A stretch of 5,918 nucleotides of DNA from an uncultured Ruminococcus sp. Its GTDB lineage: Bacteria; Bacillota; Clostridia; Oscillospirales; Ruminococcaceae. The position numbers and the translations under genes were made by a program. Of this stretch, positions 1-5,918 are shown in pieces (positions within the stretch are counted from its first letter, which is position 1; the number at the start of each line of letters is the position of its first letter). The stretch is taken from the NCBI GenBank assembly GCA_937898375.1, contig CALEJX010000394.1, positions 1-5,918 of the forward strand. The letters run 5' to 3'. Below the pieces are notes generated by a model. It saw only the letters and a list, made by a program, of their open reading frames with translations. It did not search any database and was not told the DNA's origin.

Positions 1-1208
1 TCTTTCTGACGAACTCTCATAAAATGCTCAGGGGCGAAAGTCGGGATAGATTCGAACTCGAACTTCTTCTTTGGTGAGCATATGGTATCGCCGATAGCGA
101 AGATGCCTGGGTCGAACACGCCGATTATATCACCTGCGTAGGCTTCATCGATGATCTCTCTTTCCTGAGCCATTATCTGCTGAGGCTGAGAAAGTCTAAG
201 CTTTTTATTGCCCTGAACATGGAGGACTTCCATATCCTTATCAAACTTGCCTGAGCAGATACGCAGGAAAGTGATACGGTCACGGTGAGCCTTATTCATA
301 TTCGCTTGGATCTTGAACACGAAAGCTGAAAACTCAGGGTCGAATGGGTCTATGATACCAGCCGAGGAATTTCTCGGAGTAGGAGAAGTTGTCATTTCAA
401 GGAAGTTTTCCAAAAACGGCTCAACGCCGAAGTTTGTAAGAGCAGAGCCGAAGAACACAGGTGAAAGCTCGCCCTTTCTGACCTTTTCGATATCGAACTC
501 ATAGCTTGCGCCGTCGAGAAGCTCGATATCGTCGCAGAGAGTTGAGTGGAGGTCCTCGCCGATAAGGCTGTCAAGTGACGGGTCGGAGAGGTCAACTTCT
601 GTAGCTGCCACCTGATGCTGTCCGCCGCTTGCTTCAAAAGAGATTATATGCTTTTTATCTCTGTCGTAAACGCCCTTGAACTCTTTACCTGAGCCGATAG
701 GCCAATTCACAGGGTAGGTCTGAATACCAAGCTCGGACTCTATCTGCTCCATAAGGTCGAAAGGATTTCTCGACTCACGATCCATTTTATTCACGAAAGT
801 AAAGATAGGTATATGGCGCATAACGCAGACTTTGAAGAGCTTTCTGGTCTGATTTTCCACGCCCTTTGAAGCGTCTATCACCATTACGGCAGAGTCGGCT
901 GCCATAAGAGTACGATAGGTATCCTCAGAGAAGTCCTGATGTCCCGGAGTATCGAGGATATTTATACAATAATTTTTATACTGAAACTGCATAACAGAAG
1001 AAGTTACGGAGATACCTCTTTGTTTTTCTATTTCCATCCAGTCGGAAACGGCATGGCGGGAGTTCTTTTTACCTTTTACAGCGCCTGCCTGAGCTATCGC
1101 ACCACCATAGAGCAGAAATTTTTCCGTAAGAGTTGTTTTACCTGCGTCAGGGTGAGAGATTATCGCAAAAGTACGGCGGCGTTTGATTTCTTCTTCAAGC
1201 TTACCCAA
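1..1208 (-). CDS. prfC: Peptide chain release factor 3 (RF3), N-terminal ~402 codons, 3' end outside the window
   Basis: RF3 is a cytoplasmic translational GTPase that recycles RF1/RF2 from the ribosome after peptide release. The minus strand is open from the TTG at 1208-1206 to the window edge. The GTPase motifs appear in order: G1 HPDAGKTT (residues 19-26), G2 region RGISVTSS (64-71), G3 DTPGH (86-90), G4 NKMD (140-143) and G5 GSAL (254-257). The N-terminal RRRTFAIISHPDAGKTT pattern, and the long insert between G4 and G5 (about residues 150-250), are typical of RF3 rather than EF-G, LepA or TypA. RF3 is usually about 530 residues, so roughly the last quarter, including most of domain III, is missing only because the window ends. 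The TTG start is chosen because GGAGG lies 7 bases upstream. In-frame ATGs at 1229 and 1244 are possible, but the first overlaps no good ribosome site and the second sits at or before the predicted transcription start. The gene has its own promoter and is divergent from the nitroreductase gene. Confidence 0.96.
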   Translation of the reverse strand, partial: MGKLEEEIKRRRTFAIISHPDAGKTTLTEKFLLYGGAIAQAGAVKGKKNSRHAVSDWMEIEKQRGISVTSSVMQFQYKNYCINILDTPGHQDFSEDTYRTLMAADSAVMVIDASKGVENQTRKLFKVCVMRHIPIFTFVNKMDRESRNPFDLMEQIESELGIQTYPVNWPIGSGKEFKGVYDRDKKHIISFEASGGQHQVAATEVDLSDPSLDSLIGEDLHSTLCDDIELLDGASYEFDIEKVRKGELSPVFFGSALTNFGVEPFLENFLEMTTSPTPRNSSAGIIDPFDPEFSAFVFKIQANMNKAHRDRITFLRICSGKFDKDMEVLHVQGNKKLRLSQPQQIMAQEREIIDEAYAGDIIGVFDPGIFAIGDTICSPKKKFEFESIPTFAPEHFMRVRQK

Positions 1209-1215
1209 AATTATT

Positions 1216-1220
1216 CCTCC
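1216..1220 (-). promoter_or_regulatory. Ribosome binding site deciding the TTG start of prfC
   Basis: GGAGG reads on the minus strand, 7 bases before TTG (1208-1206). This is ideal spacing for a clostridial gene. Starting at the upstream in-frame ATG (1229-1227) would place this site inside the coding region, so the TTG is preferred. Confidence 0.75.
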
Positions 1221-1252
1221 ATATTTCATTACATTTTTAAACATACCTTGTT

Positions 1253-1281
1253 AGTATAGCACAGTATCGGGAAAATTGCAA
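1253..1281 (-). promoter_or_regulatory. Sigma-A-type promoter of prfC
   Basis: On the minus strand, TTGCAA (1281-1276) is followed by a 17-base spacer and TATACT (1258-1253). The -10 matches consensus at five of six positions and the -35 at four of six. Transcription should start near 1246. That leaves a leader of about 38 bases before the TTG start and effectively excludes the ATG at 1244 as the initiator. Confidence 0.65.
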
Positions 1282-1343
1282 GAGATTTTTTATGAAGAAG
1301 ACGGCGTTGTCACTCCTCGCTCCTCACTTAATCCGCTCCCCCG

Positions 1344-1372
1344 TTGACATTCTCCCCAAACTATGCTAAAAT
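1344..1372 (+). promoter_or_regulatory. Strong sigma-A-type promoter of the nitroreductase gene (extended -10)
   Basis: A perfect TTGACA (1344-1349), a 17-base spacer and TAAAAT (1367-1372) are present. TGC lies immediately before the -10 and gives an extended -10 element. Predicted transcription start is near 1379, about 40 bases before the start codon. The -35 elements of this promoter and the divergent prfC promoter are separated by about 62 bases, enough for a shared regulator site, although I see no clear operator there. Confidence 0.8.
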
Positions 1373-1403
1373 CAAAGTGTAAGCGATCAACTATCAAACC
1401 TAC

Positions 1404-1411
1404 AAAGGAGG
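1404..1411 (+). promoter_or_regulatory. Ribosome binding site of the nitroreductase gene
   Basis: AAAGGAGG ends 7 bases before the ATG at 1419. It is a near-perfect anti-Shine-Dalgarno match and fixes the start codon. Confidence 0.85.
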
Positions 1412-1418
1412 CTGTTTT

Positions 1419-1946
1419 ATGAAAGATCTGCTCGAACTTATGAAAACTAGAAGAAGTGTACGAAAATACAAGCCTGACATGATACCGCAGGACGTTCTCG
1501 ACCGCATCATCACAGCAGGCACTTATTCCGCCACAGGAAGAAACTTGCAGTCACCTATTATAATCGCTGTCACCAACAAGGAAATGCGTGACAAAATTTC
1601 TGAGATGAACAGAAAAATAGGCGGCTGGGCTGAGGGCTTTGACCCGTTCTATGGTGCGCCTGTTATTCTTATCGTACTCGCAAACAAGTCCTGCCCGACT
1701 TACATTTATGACGGAAGCCTTGTTATGGGCAATCTTATGCTTGCCGCTCACAACGAGGGCATTGGAAGCTGTTGGATACACCGTGCAAAGGAAGAATTTG
1801 AGTCCGAAGAAGGCAAGGAAATTCTCCGCAGCCTTGGTATCGAGGGTGAATATGAGGGTATCGGTCACTGCGCACTTGGCTACACTGAGGGCGAATATCC
1901 AAATGCTCACGATAGAAAAGACAATTGGGTATACTACATCAAATAA
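1419..1946 (+). CDS. Nitroreductase-family flavoprotein (NfnB/NfsA-like fold), 175 aa
   Basis: This is a complete single-domain member of the nitroreductase family. These are usually homodimeric cytoplasmic FMN enzymes that use NAD(P)H to reduce nitro compounds, quinones or other electron acceptors. The FMN-phosphate motif RRSVRKYKP lies at residues 11-19. The second flavin-contacting segment, around SATGRNLQS (37-45), corresponds to the usual APSxxNxQP region. The family core helix and strand, with DGSLVMGNLMLAAHNEGIG, starts at residue 98 and is followed by SCWI (117-120). The C-terminal GIGHCALGY (147-155) and the KDNWVYYIK tail are also typical of clostridial members. The length fits the short end of the family. 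The ATG is supported by AAAGGAGG 7 bases upstream. The gene is monocistronic: it has its own promoter and a hairpin terminator 24 bases after the stop. The physiological substrate cannot be read from the sequence. No ferredoxin domain is fused to it. Confidence 0.94.
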   Translation: MKDLLELMKTRRSVRKYKPDMIPQDVLDRIITAGTYSATGRNLQSPIIIAVTNKEMRDKISEMNRKIGGWAEGFDPFYGAPVILIVLANKSCPTYIYDGSLVMGNLMLAAHNEGIGSCWIHRAKEEFESEEGKEILRSLGIEGEYEGIGHCALGYTEGEYPNAHDRKDNWVYYIK

Positions 1947-1970
1947 TTCTGCCAAACTATCTTCAAAAAC

Positions 1971-2005
1971 AAAAACGGAGCGGTCAAAAGCCGTTCCGTT
2001 TTTTT
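1971..2005. terminator. Bidirectional intrinsic terminator between convergent genes
   Basis: An 11-base-pair stem (1973-1983 with 1991-2001, one G-T pair) encloses a 7-base loop. On the plus strand it runs into seven Ts (1999-2005) and ends the nitroreductase transcript. On the minus strand the 3' arm is followed by TTTTTGTTTTTG, so the same hairpin can end the vWA gene transcript, whose stop codon is only about 8 bases away. The whole gap between the two stop codons is 66 bases. Confidence 0.85.
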
Positions 2006-2012
2006 GTTCTTA

Positions 2013-2903
2013 TTAGTGAGCTGTCACGTCAGAAAATTCTATACCGACCTGCTTGCCCTCATATGTTGCGGAATACTCGAATGTTGTGTCCACAACTGTT
2101 GCCTTGCCGTCGCTGTCTATCTTGAGCTTACATTTCGGAAGCTTCTGGATATAAAGCTGCTTTGTTTCGCCCGGATAGTTATTATCATAAATCTGTAGGA
2201 TATATTTTCTGTGGCAATCGGAGTCCTGAATAAGTCCGATTGCGTTTACTGTGTGAGTATCGTCGATAGTTGTAACGACCGGTATGCCAAGGCTGAGCTG
2301 GTCTTCAAGCTTATCAAAGCCCTTGCTGTCATTATTCAGGTTATACTCTGATGAAGAATCGTCCCACTGGAGGGCGTTAAGTCTATAGAGCGCCTTTGCG
2401 AACTCTGCGTCATTTGAGGAGTAGCCGCCTCTTATCTTATCGATGCCGTTTGCTATATCCATATCAAGAAGCTCTACCTTTTTCCAGCGGAGATTGCCGC
2501 CTGATATCTTTGTTACGTCCTTTACCCAGCCCTTGTTCTTGCTGTCATACTTATAGTCATCATTGAGCGTGAGGGTATCCCCTGTGCAGGAATAGTCGAG
2601 ATACTTTGTAACGTCTGAATATGTGCCTGCGAAAAGTTCGGAGGTTATTTTGCTCAGCGGCACTCTTTCGTCATACTGTTTGCCGAAGTCTGTTCCGCTT
2701 ATGTCATAGCCTGCGGCGCTGACCTTTATGTCGCTCTTATCTGACGGGTCGATATCCCCGAGAGAAGTCTTTACGTTGCCGAGGTACCAATCTCTTGCCA
2801 TAACAGCCATACCGAAGTCAACGCTTGCGGTAGTTGTTGTTCTGAAATTCTTGAATGAGAAGCCGTTCACCTTTGGGTCAAAGCCTGTGTTGTAAAGCGA
2901 ATA
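2013..2903 (-). other. C-terminal domain of the vWA protein: possible papain-like fold with the nucleophile Cys replaced
   Basis: This region covers residues about 485-780. The segment GFSFKNF (498-504) is followed by VDFGMAVMARDWY (512-524), which looks like the active-site helix of papain-like peptidases of the (N/Q)CxGM type, with D513 where Cys would be expected. Near the end, HTVNAIG (H701) followed 23 residues later by IYDNNYPG (D724/N725) resembles the His and Asn/Asp strands of the same fold. The codons read GAC for D513, CAC for H701 and GAT/AAT for D724/N725. The fold assignment rests on my recollection of motif patterns, not on a search. Alternatives are a C39-like or transglutaminase-like domain, or an unrelated binding domain. 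Confidence 0.35.
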
Positions 2904-4355
2904 ACCTCTTACGTTATCGTCAGCGTTCGTGTATGTAACGATATCATAGTTAAGGGTAGTAACTATCTGCTTGTAAACATCATTGAGGGCGTTTGCGTCA
3001 GAAGCGGAGTAATACTTTCCGCCTGTGGAATAAGCAAGTTCCTGAAGCCAATCTCTGTCAACATCTCTGCCAAGACCAACTGTAAGAACGATTATGTCCT
3101 TATCCTTTGCAGTATTCGCAAGGCTTGAAACGCTTGCAGGGTTTGACTCGTCAGACTCGCCGTCTGTGAGCATTACGATGATATTTCTGTATTTTCCGCC
3201 AGAAGTTGCCTTGAACTCGTCCATGCACTTTTTAAGAGCCGTCTGGCTGTGAGTGCCGTTAAAGACTTCTTCCTCTGCTTTTATCTTATCAAGCGCTTCT
3301 GTAAGCTTTGTCTTATCGTCAGTGAAGTCTACCATTTTCTTGTAGCTTCCTGTGAACTTGCAAATGCCTATCTGATAGCTGCTTTCAAACTTGTCTATAA
3401 GGCTCTTTGCGAAGTCAAGACGTTTGAAGTCAACGTCATTCTCAGAAGAAGTTACGCACTGCTCCTTTGGATACATAGAGCCTGAGTTGTCAACGAGGAA
3501 GCAAATTCTTGTTGTGGCTTCATCGTTGACAGTTTTCTCAACGCCTACCACATAGGTGCCAAGTTCTGTAAGAGAAGCTGAAACTGTCTTTTTGCTCTTG
3601 TCTGCCTTTGAGTCCACCTTTGTGTAAAGTGTGGAGCGTGAATCAAATCTCAGCACTGTAAGGTCATCAAAAGAATAACCCATTTTACTCAGCTTTGCGG
3701 TGTCGATATCGAAAGTTATCTTTGCCGAGTTGAACTTATAGTCAGAATAAGCGTCATAAGCTTTTGTGACGATACTTGCATTTGAAGAGATGCCGAACAG
3801 GTCAAGCTCAACGAGTGTCGCACTTGCGGCGTTTGCGTCGCCCTTTATTTCAAGGCGGCAATCCCCTGCTTTTTTCTCCACTGTAAGTTCTCTTTGGGCG
3901 TCATCAGTTTTTCCGTCAGACTTTGGCTCTCTTGGATTAGTGCCTGCCATAAGCTCATAGCCGTCAAGCAGTCCGTCGCCGTCGGTATCGGCTTCAAGAG
4001 GGTTTGTGCCAAGCTTTATCTCGTCGCCGTCGCTTATTCCATCGTTATCGGTGTCCTCGCTTTGGAGATTAGTTCCGTGACGTGTTTCATCGGCGTTCTT
4101 TATGCCGTCGCCGTCCCAGTCCTGATCGTCAGAAAACTCTGACTCCTTGAAAGTGGTGCTTATATCAAGTTTTGTTATGACCGATTTCGCCATGGCTATT
4201 CGGTTATTTTCCCTTATTTTCATGCCCACTATAACGCAAGCCGCCACAAGGAACGCAAGCACTACACACAGCACAAGAAGCGCTATTTTCTTTTTTCGCT
4301 TACCTCTGTTCATGCTCTGAACAAAATCATTTGTATCAGAAAAATTCGCTTTCAT
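2013..4355 (-). CDS. Membrane-anchored von Willebrand factor A domain protein with TSP3/dockerin-like calcium repeats, 780 aa
   Basis: This is probably an extracytoplasmic, calcium- and metal-dependent binding protein; its ligand is unknown. Residues 1-23 are short and basic (RGKRKKK). Residues 24-45 form one hydrophobic segment, so the topology is probably N-in/C-out. VAAC at 37-40 could be read as a lipobox, but the hydrophobic stretch continues past the Cys, so a signal anchor is favoured. Residues 79-144 hold three 22-residue DxDxDG repeats. Residues about 155-275 look like a beta-rich linker domain. The vWA domain spans about 281-464 with a complete MIDAS site: DNSGS (D289, S291, S293), T368 and D398 in LTDGE. 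Residues about 485-780 form a further domain described separately. There is no LPxTG sorting motif and no C-terminal membrane segment. The ATG has AGGGGA 9 bases upstream and a good promoter. The gene is monocistronic, bounded by terminators on both sides. I do not recognise a named gene. Confidence 0.95.
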   Translation of the reverse strand: MKANFSDTNDFVQSMNRGKRKKKIALLVLCVVLAFLVAACVIVGMKIRENNRIAMAKSVITKLDISTTFKESEFSDDQDWDGDGIKNADETRHGTNLQSEDTDNDGISDGDEIKLGTNPLEADTDGDGLLDGYELMAGTNPREPKSDGKTDDAQRELTVEKKAGDCRLEIKGDANAASATLVELDLFGISSNASIVTKAYDAYSDYKFNSAKITFDIDTAKLSKMGYSFDDLTVLRFDSRSTLYTKVDSKADKSKKTVSASLTELGTYVVGVEKTVNDEATTRICFLVDNSGSMYPKEQCVTSSENDVDFKRLDFAKSLIDKFESSYQIGICKFTGSYKKMVDFTDDKTKLTEALDKIKAEEEVFNGTHSQTALKKCMDEFKATSGGKYRNIIVMLTDGESDESNPASVSSLANTAKDKDIIVLTVGLGRDVDRDWLQELAYSTGGKYYSASDANALNDVYKQIVTTLNYDIVTYTNADDNVRGYSLYNTGFDPKVNGFSFKNFRTTTTASVDFGMAVMARDWYLGNVKTSLGDIDPSDKSDIKVSAAGYDISGTDFGKQYDERVPLSKITSELFAGTYSDVTKYLDYSCTGDTLTLNDDYKYDSKNKGWVKDVTKISGGNLRWKKVELLDMDIANGIDKIRGGYSSNDAEFAKALYRLNALQWDDSSSEYNLNNDSKGFDKLEDQLSLGIPVVTTIDDTHTVNAIGLIQDSDCHRKYILQIYDNNYPGETKQLYIQKLPKCKLKIDSDGKATVVDTTFEYSATYEGKQVGIEFSDVTAH
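3924..4121 (-). repeat. Three tandem 66-bp units encoding TSP3/dockerin-like calcium-binding repeats
   Basis: The units encode residues 79-100, 101-122 and 123-144. Each has Asp-rich loops: DWDGDG...DE, DTDNDG...DE and DTDGDG...YE. Each then carries GTN at a fixed position (94-96, 116-118, 138-140), so the period is exactly 22 residues. Such loops bind calcium in thrombospondin type 3 and related bacterial repeats, and they probably make a rigid stalk between the membrane anchor and the vWA domain. At DNA level the units share GC-rich Asp/Gly codon blocks, visible on the plus strand as repeated gtcgccgtc. Confidence 0.85.
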
Positions 4356-4364
4356 AAAATTAAT

Positions 4365-4370
4365 TCCCCT
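4365..4370 (-). promoter_or_regulatory. Ribosome binding site of the vWA protein gene
   Basis: AGGGGA on the minus strand lies 9 bases before the ATG (4355-4353). It is a moderate match, weaker than the sites of prfC and the nitroreductase gene. Confidence 0.6.
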
Positions 4371-4399
4371 TATCAGATCACATATTTATCAATATTAAT

Positions 4400-4428
4400 A
4401 TTTTAGCATATATGTACTTTTTTTGCAA
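4400..4428 (-). promoter_or_regulatory. Sigma-A-type promoter of the vWA protein gene (extended -10)
   Basis: On the minus strand, TTGCAA (4428-4423), a 17-base spacer and TAAAAT (4405-4400) are present, with TGC directly before the -10. Predicted transcription start is near 4393, giving a leader of about 38 bases. The -35 hexamer equals that of prfC, and the 11 bases TATGCTAAAAT are identical to the nitroreductase promoter. It lies downstream of the clpB terminator, so the gene is independently transcribed. Confidence 0.7.
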
Positions 4429-4534
4429 GCAAAATTACTCAGAATTATTCACAAAATAAACTGTTCTTTTTTGTTTACAAACAGTATATCTTGACAAAAT
4501 ATTAACAGGATAAAACATTTATTATTAGCCTGAC
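4429..4534. other. AT-rich intergenic stretch upstream of the vWA gene promoter
   Basis: This is the spacer between the clpB terminator and the vWA promoter. It holds no credible reading frame. The only structure I see is the imperfect palindrome TGTTTACAAACA (4472-4483; arms TGTTT and AAACA) and a wider CTGTT/AACAG pair around it (4461-4485). These could be a regulator site, but AT-rich DNA makes such matches common. Confidence 0.3.
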
Positions 4535-4568
4535 AAAAAAGGACAGCCCCTTTCGGAGCTGCCCTTTT
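4535..4568 (-). terminator. Intrinsic terminator of clpB
   Basis: On the minus strand a 14-base-pair stem (4568-4555 with 4550-4537, two G-T pairs) closes a GAAA tetraloop (4554-4551) and runs into a T-tract ending at 4535. It begins 11 bases after the clpB stop codon. The stable tetraloop and long stem suggest efficient termination before the vWA gene. Confidence 0.9.
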
Positions 4569-4579
4569 GTATTACTGAA

Positions 4580-5918
4580 TTATTCTTCCGTCACAGTATT
4601 ATAGATAACGTTCACAACGAAGTCCTTGTCATAGTCTACCTGCAAGATAGAATCAGGCTCAAGCTCGTCTGCGATTATCTTCTTTGCGATAAGGGTCTCG
4701 ATGCGTCTTTGGATAAACCTCTTGAGAGGTCTTGCACCAAAGTTCTGATCGTAGCCCTGATTTACGATAGCCTCCTTAGCGGCGTCTGTTACCTCAAGGC
4801 TAAGTCTCTTGTCTTCAAGACGCTTGTTAAGCTCAGCGAGCATAAGGTCAACGATCTTATAGATCTCGTTCTTCATAAGAGGCTTGTAGTAGATGATATC
4901 GTCAAGTCTGTTAAGGAACTCAGGTCTGAACTGCTGTTTCAGCAGAGCGTCCACCTTGTCCTTAGCTTCCTGAGATATCTCGCCCTCAGGTGTGATACCC
5001 TCGAGGATATATGGCGAGCCAAGGTTTGAAGTGAGGATTATGATAGTGTTCTTGAAGTCAACTGTTCTGCCCTGTGAGTCTGTGATACGTCCGTCATCAA
5101 GCACCTGCAAAAGGATATTGAAAACGTCAGGGTGAGCCTTTTCGATCTCATCAAGTAGAACTACTGAATAAGGCTTCCTTCTTACAGCCTCGGTGAGCTG
5201 ACCGCCCTCCTCATAGCCTACATATCCCGGAGGCGCTCCGATAAGACGGCTTACGCTGAATTTCTCCATGTACTCCGACATATCGATACGAACGATATTG
5301 TTCTCATCGTCAAACAATGCCTGCGCAAGTGTTTTTGCAAGCTCTGTTTTACCAACGCCTGTTGGACCTAAAAACAGGAACGAACCTATTGGCTGATTTG
5401 GATTTGCGATACCTGCACGGGATCTCATGATAGCCTCAGACACACGCTCGACAGCTTCGTCCTGACCGATAACTCTCTCGTGGAGGATATCAGGCAGGTG
5501 GAGAAGCTTCTCACGTTCGCCCTCCATAAGCTTTGCAACAGGGATACCTGTCCAACGGCAGATGATCCTTGCTATCTCCTCCTCTGTTACCTTATCTCTA
5601 AGGAGAGTATTCTTTGTCTTTGACTTCTCTGCCTTTTCTTCTTCCTCGGCAAGCTGCTTCTGCAGGTCGGCCATTTTGCCGTATTTCAGCTCAGCAAGCT
5701 TGTTAAGGTCATATTCACGCTCTGCTTTCTCGATATCTTTTGAGCACTGCTCGATATCTTCACGGAGCTTCTGTACCTTAGAGATAGCAGACTTCTCGTT
5801 CTCCCATTTAGCTTTCATCTCATTGAACTGCTCACGCATTTCCGAAAGCTCTTTCTGCACCTCATGGAGATGTTCGACTGCAAGCTTATCAGTTTCCTTT
5901 TTAAGCACAGTTTCCTCA
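4580..5918 (-). CDS. clpB: ATP-dependent chaperone ClpB (Hsp104-type disaggregase), C-terminal half, 5' end outside the window
   Basis: ClpB is a cytoplasmic hexameric AAA+ machine that works with DnaK to pull apart aggregated proteins after heat or other stress. About 446 codons are visible. The frame stays open to the right edge, and the GTG at 5908 is an internal Val codon, not a start. Numbering from that codon, residues 1-100 are a charged heptad-rich coiled coil, the ClpB M-domain. This long coil argues for ClpB over ClpC or ClpA. The second AAA+ domain follows with Walker A GPTGVGKT (181-188), pore loop GYVG (228-231), Walker B VVLLDE (249-254), sensor 1 Asn 295, arginine finger R334 in FLNR, and sensor 2 GAR (391-393). 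All catalytic residues are present. The first AAA+ domain and N-domain, normally another ~420 residues, lie beyond the window, as does its promoter, so CtsR or HrcA control cannot be judged. The stop TAA is followed by a strong terminator. Confidence 0.96.
   Translation of the reverse strand, partial: EETVLKKETDKLAVEHLHEVQKELSEMREQFNEMKAKWENEKSAISKVQKLREDIEQCSKDIEKAEREYDLNKLAELKYGKMADLQKQLAEEEEKAEKSKTKNTLLRDKVTEEEIARIICRWTGIPVAKLMEGEREKLLHLPDILHERVIGQDEAVERVSEAIMRSRAGIANPNQPIGSFLFLGPTGVGKTELAKTLAQALFDDENNIVRIDMSEYMEKFSVSRLIGAPPGYVGYEEGGQLTEAVRRKPYSVVLLDEIEKAHPDVFNILLQVLDDGRITDSQGRTVDFKNTIIILTSNLGSPYILEGITPEGEISQEAKDKVDALLKQQFRPEFLNRLDDIIYYKPLMKNEIYKIVDLMLAELNKRLEDKRLSLEVTDAAKEAIVNQGYDQNFGARPLKRFIQRRIETLIAKKIIADELEPDSILQVDYDKDFVVNVIYNTVTEE

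Noticed and set aside
392..637. Minus-strand 81-codon reading frame
   Set aside because: It overlaps the clear RF3 frame on the same strand in a different phase and shows no family signature.
939..1259. Plus-strand 106-codon reading frame across the prfC start
   Set aside because: It is antisense to the conserved RF3 GTPase domain and lacks a ribosome site; shadow frame.
1551..1955. Minus-strand 134-codon frame and plus-strand 125-codon frame (1639-2016) over the nitroreductase gene
   Set aside because: Both are shadows of the nitroreductase gene, which has motifs, a promoter and a ribosome site; the second also reads through the terminator.
3249..4142. Several plus-strand frames of 64-82 codons opposite the vWA gene
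   Set aside because: They are antisense to coding repeats and the vWA domain, have no ribosome sites, and have compositions explained by the opposite strand.
4234..4248. Lipoprotein signal (VAAC, residues 37-40 of the vWA protein)
   Set aside because: The hydrophobic segment continues several residues past the Cys and the N-terminal region is long, so an uncleaved signal anchor fits better; not fully excluded.
4476..4510. Plus-strand promoter-like TTTACA/TTGACA hexamers (TTGACA at 4491)
   Set aside because: No good -10 lies at 16-18 bases, and any transcript would run straight into the clpB hairpin and antisense to clpB; AT-rich chance match.
5906..5908. GTG as start codon of a 442-residue protein
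   Set aside because: The frame continues upstream to the window edge (Glu-Glu-Thr codons) and lies within the ClpB M-domain coiled coil, so this is an internal Val codon of a truncated gene.

Overview
The window looks like chromosomal DNA of a low-to-moderate GC Firmicute, most likely a Clostridia/Ruminococcus-like anaerobe. This is inferred from strong AGGAGG-type ribosome sites, consensus sigma-A promoters with 17-bp spacers, U-rich hairpin terminators and a dockerin/TSP3-like calcium-repeat surface protein. No marker gene fixes the genus.

There are four genes. (1) Positions 1-1208, minus strand: the first ~402 codons of peptide chain release factor 3 (prfC), running off the left edge, with a TTG start and its own promoter. 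(2) Positions 1419-1946, plus strand: a complete 175-residue FMN-dependent nitroreductase-family protein, divergent from prfC and with a near-consensus extended -10 promoter. (3) Positions 2013-4355, minus strand: a 780-residue membrane-anchored protein with three calcium-binding repeats of exactly 22 residues, a von Willebrand factor A (vWA) domain with an intact MIDAS metal site, and a ~300-residue C-terminal domain that I think resembles a papain-like cysteine peptidase without its nucleophile. (4) Positions 4580-5918, minus strand: the C-terminal half of the ClpB disaggregase (M-domain, second AAA+ domain and C-terminal domain), entering from the right edge.

Every gene appears to be its own transcription unit. 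The nitroreductase and vWA genes converge on one hairpin with T-tracts on both sides. clpB ends in a strong GAAA-loop hairpin. The vWA gene has its own promoter just downstream of that hairpin. I see no evidence that the four genes act in one pathway: three are housekeeping or general stress genes (translation termination, redox, protein disaggregation), and the vWA gene is a self-contained accessory unit between them. It is the most interesting part of the window. I found no tRNA, rRNA, insertion sequence, CRISPR array or riboswitch.
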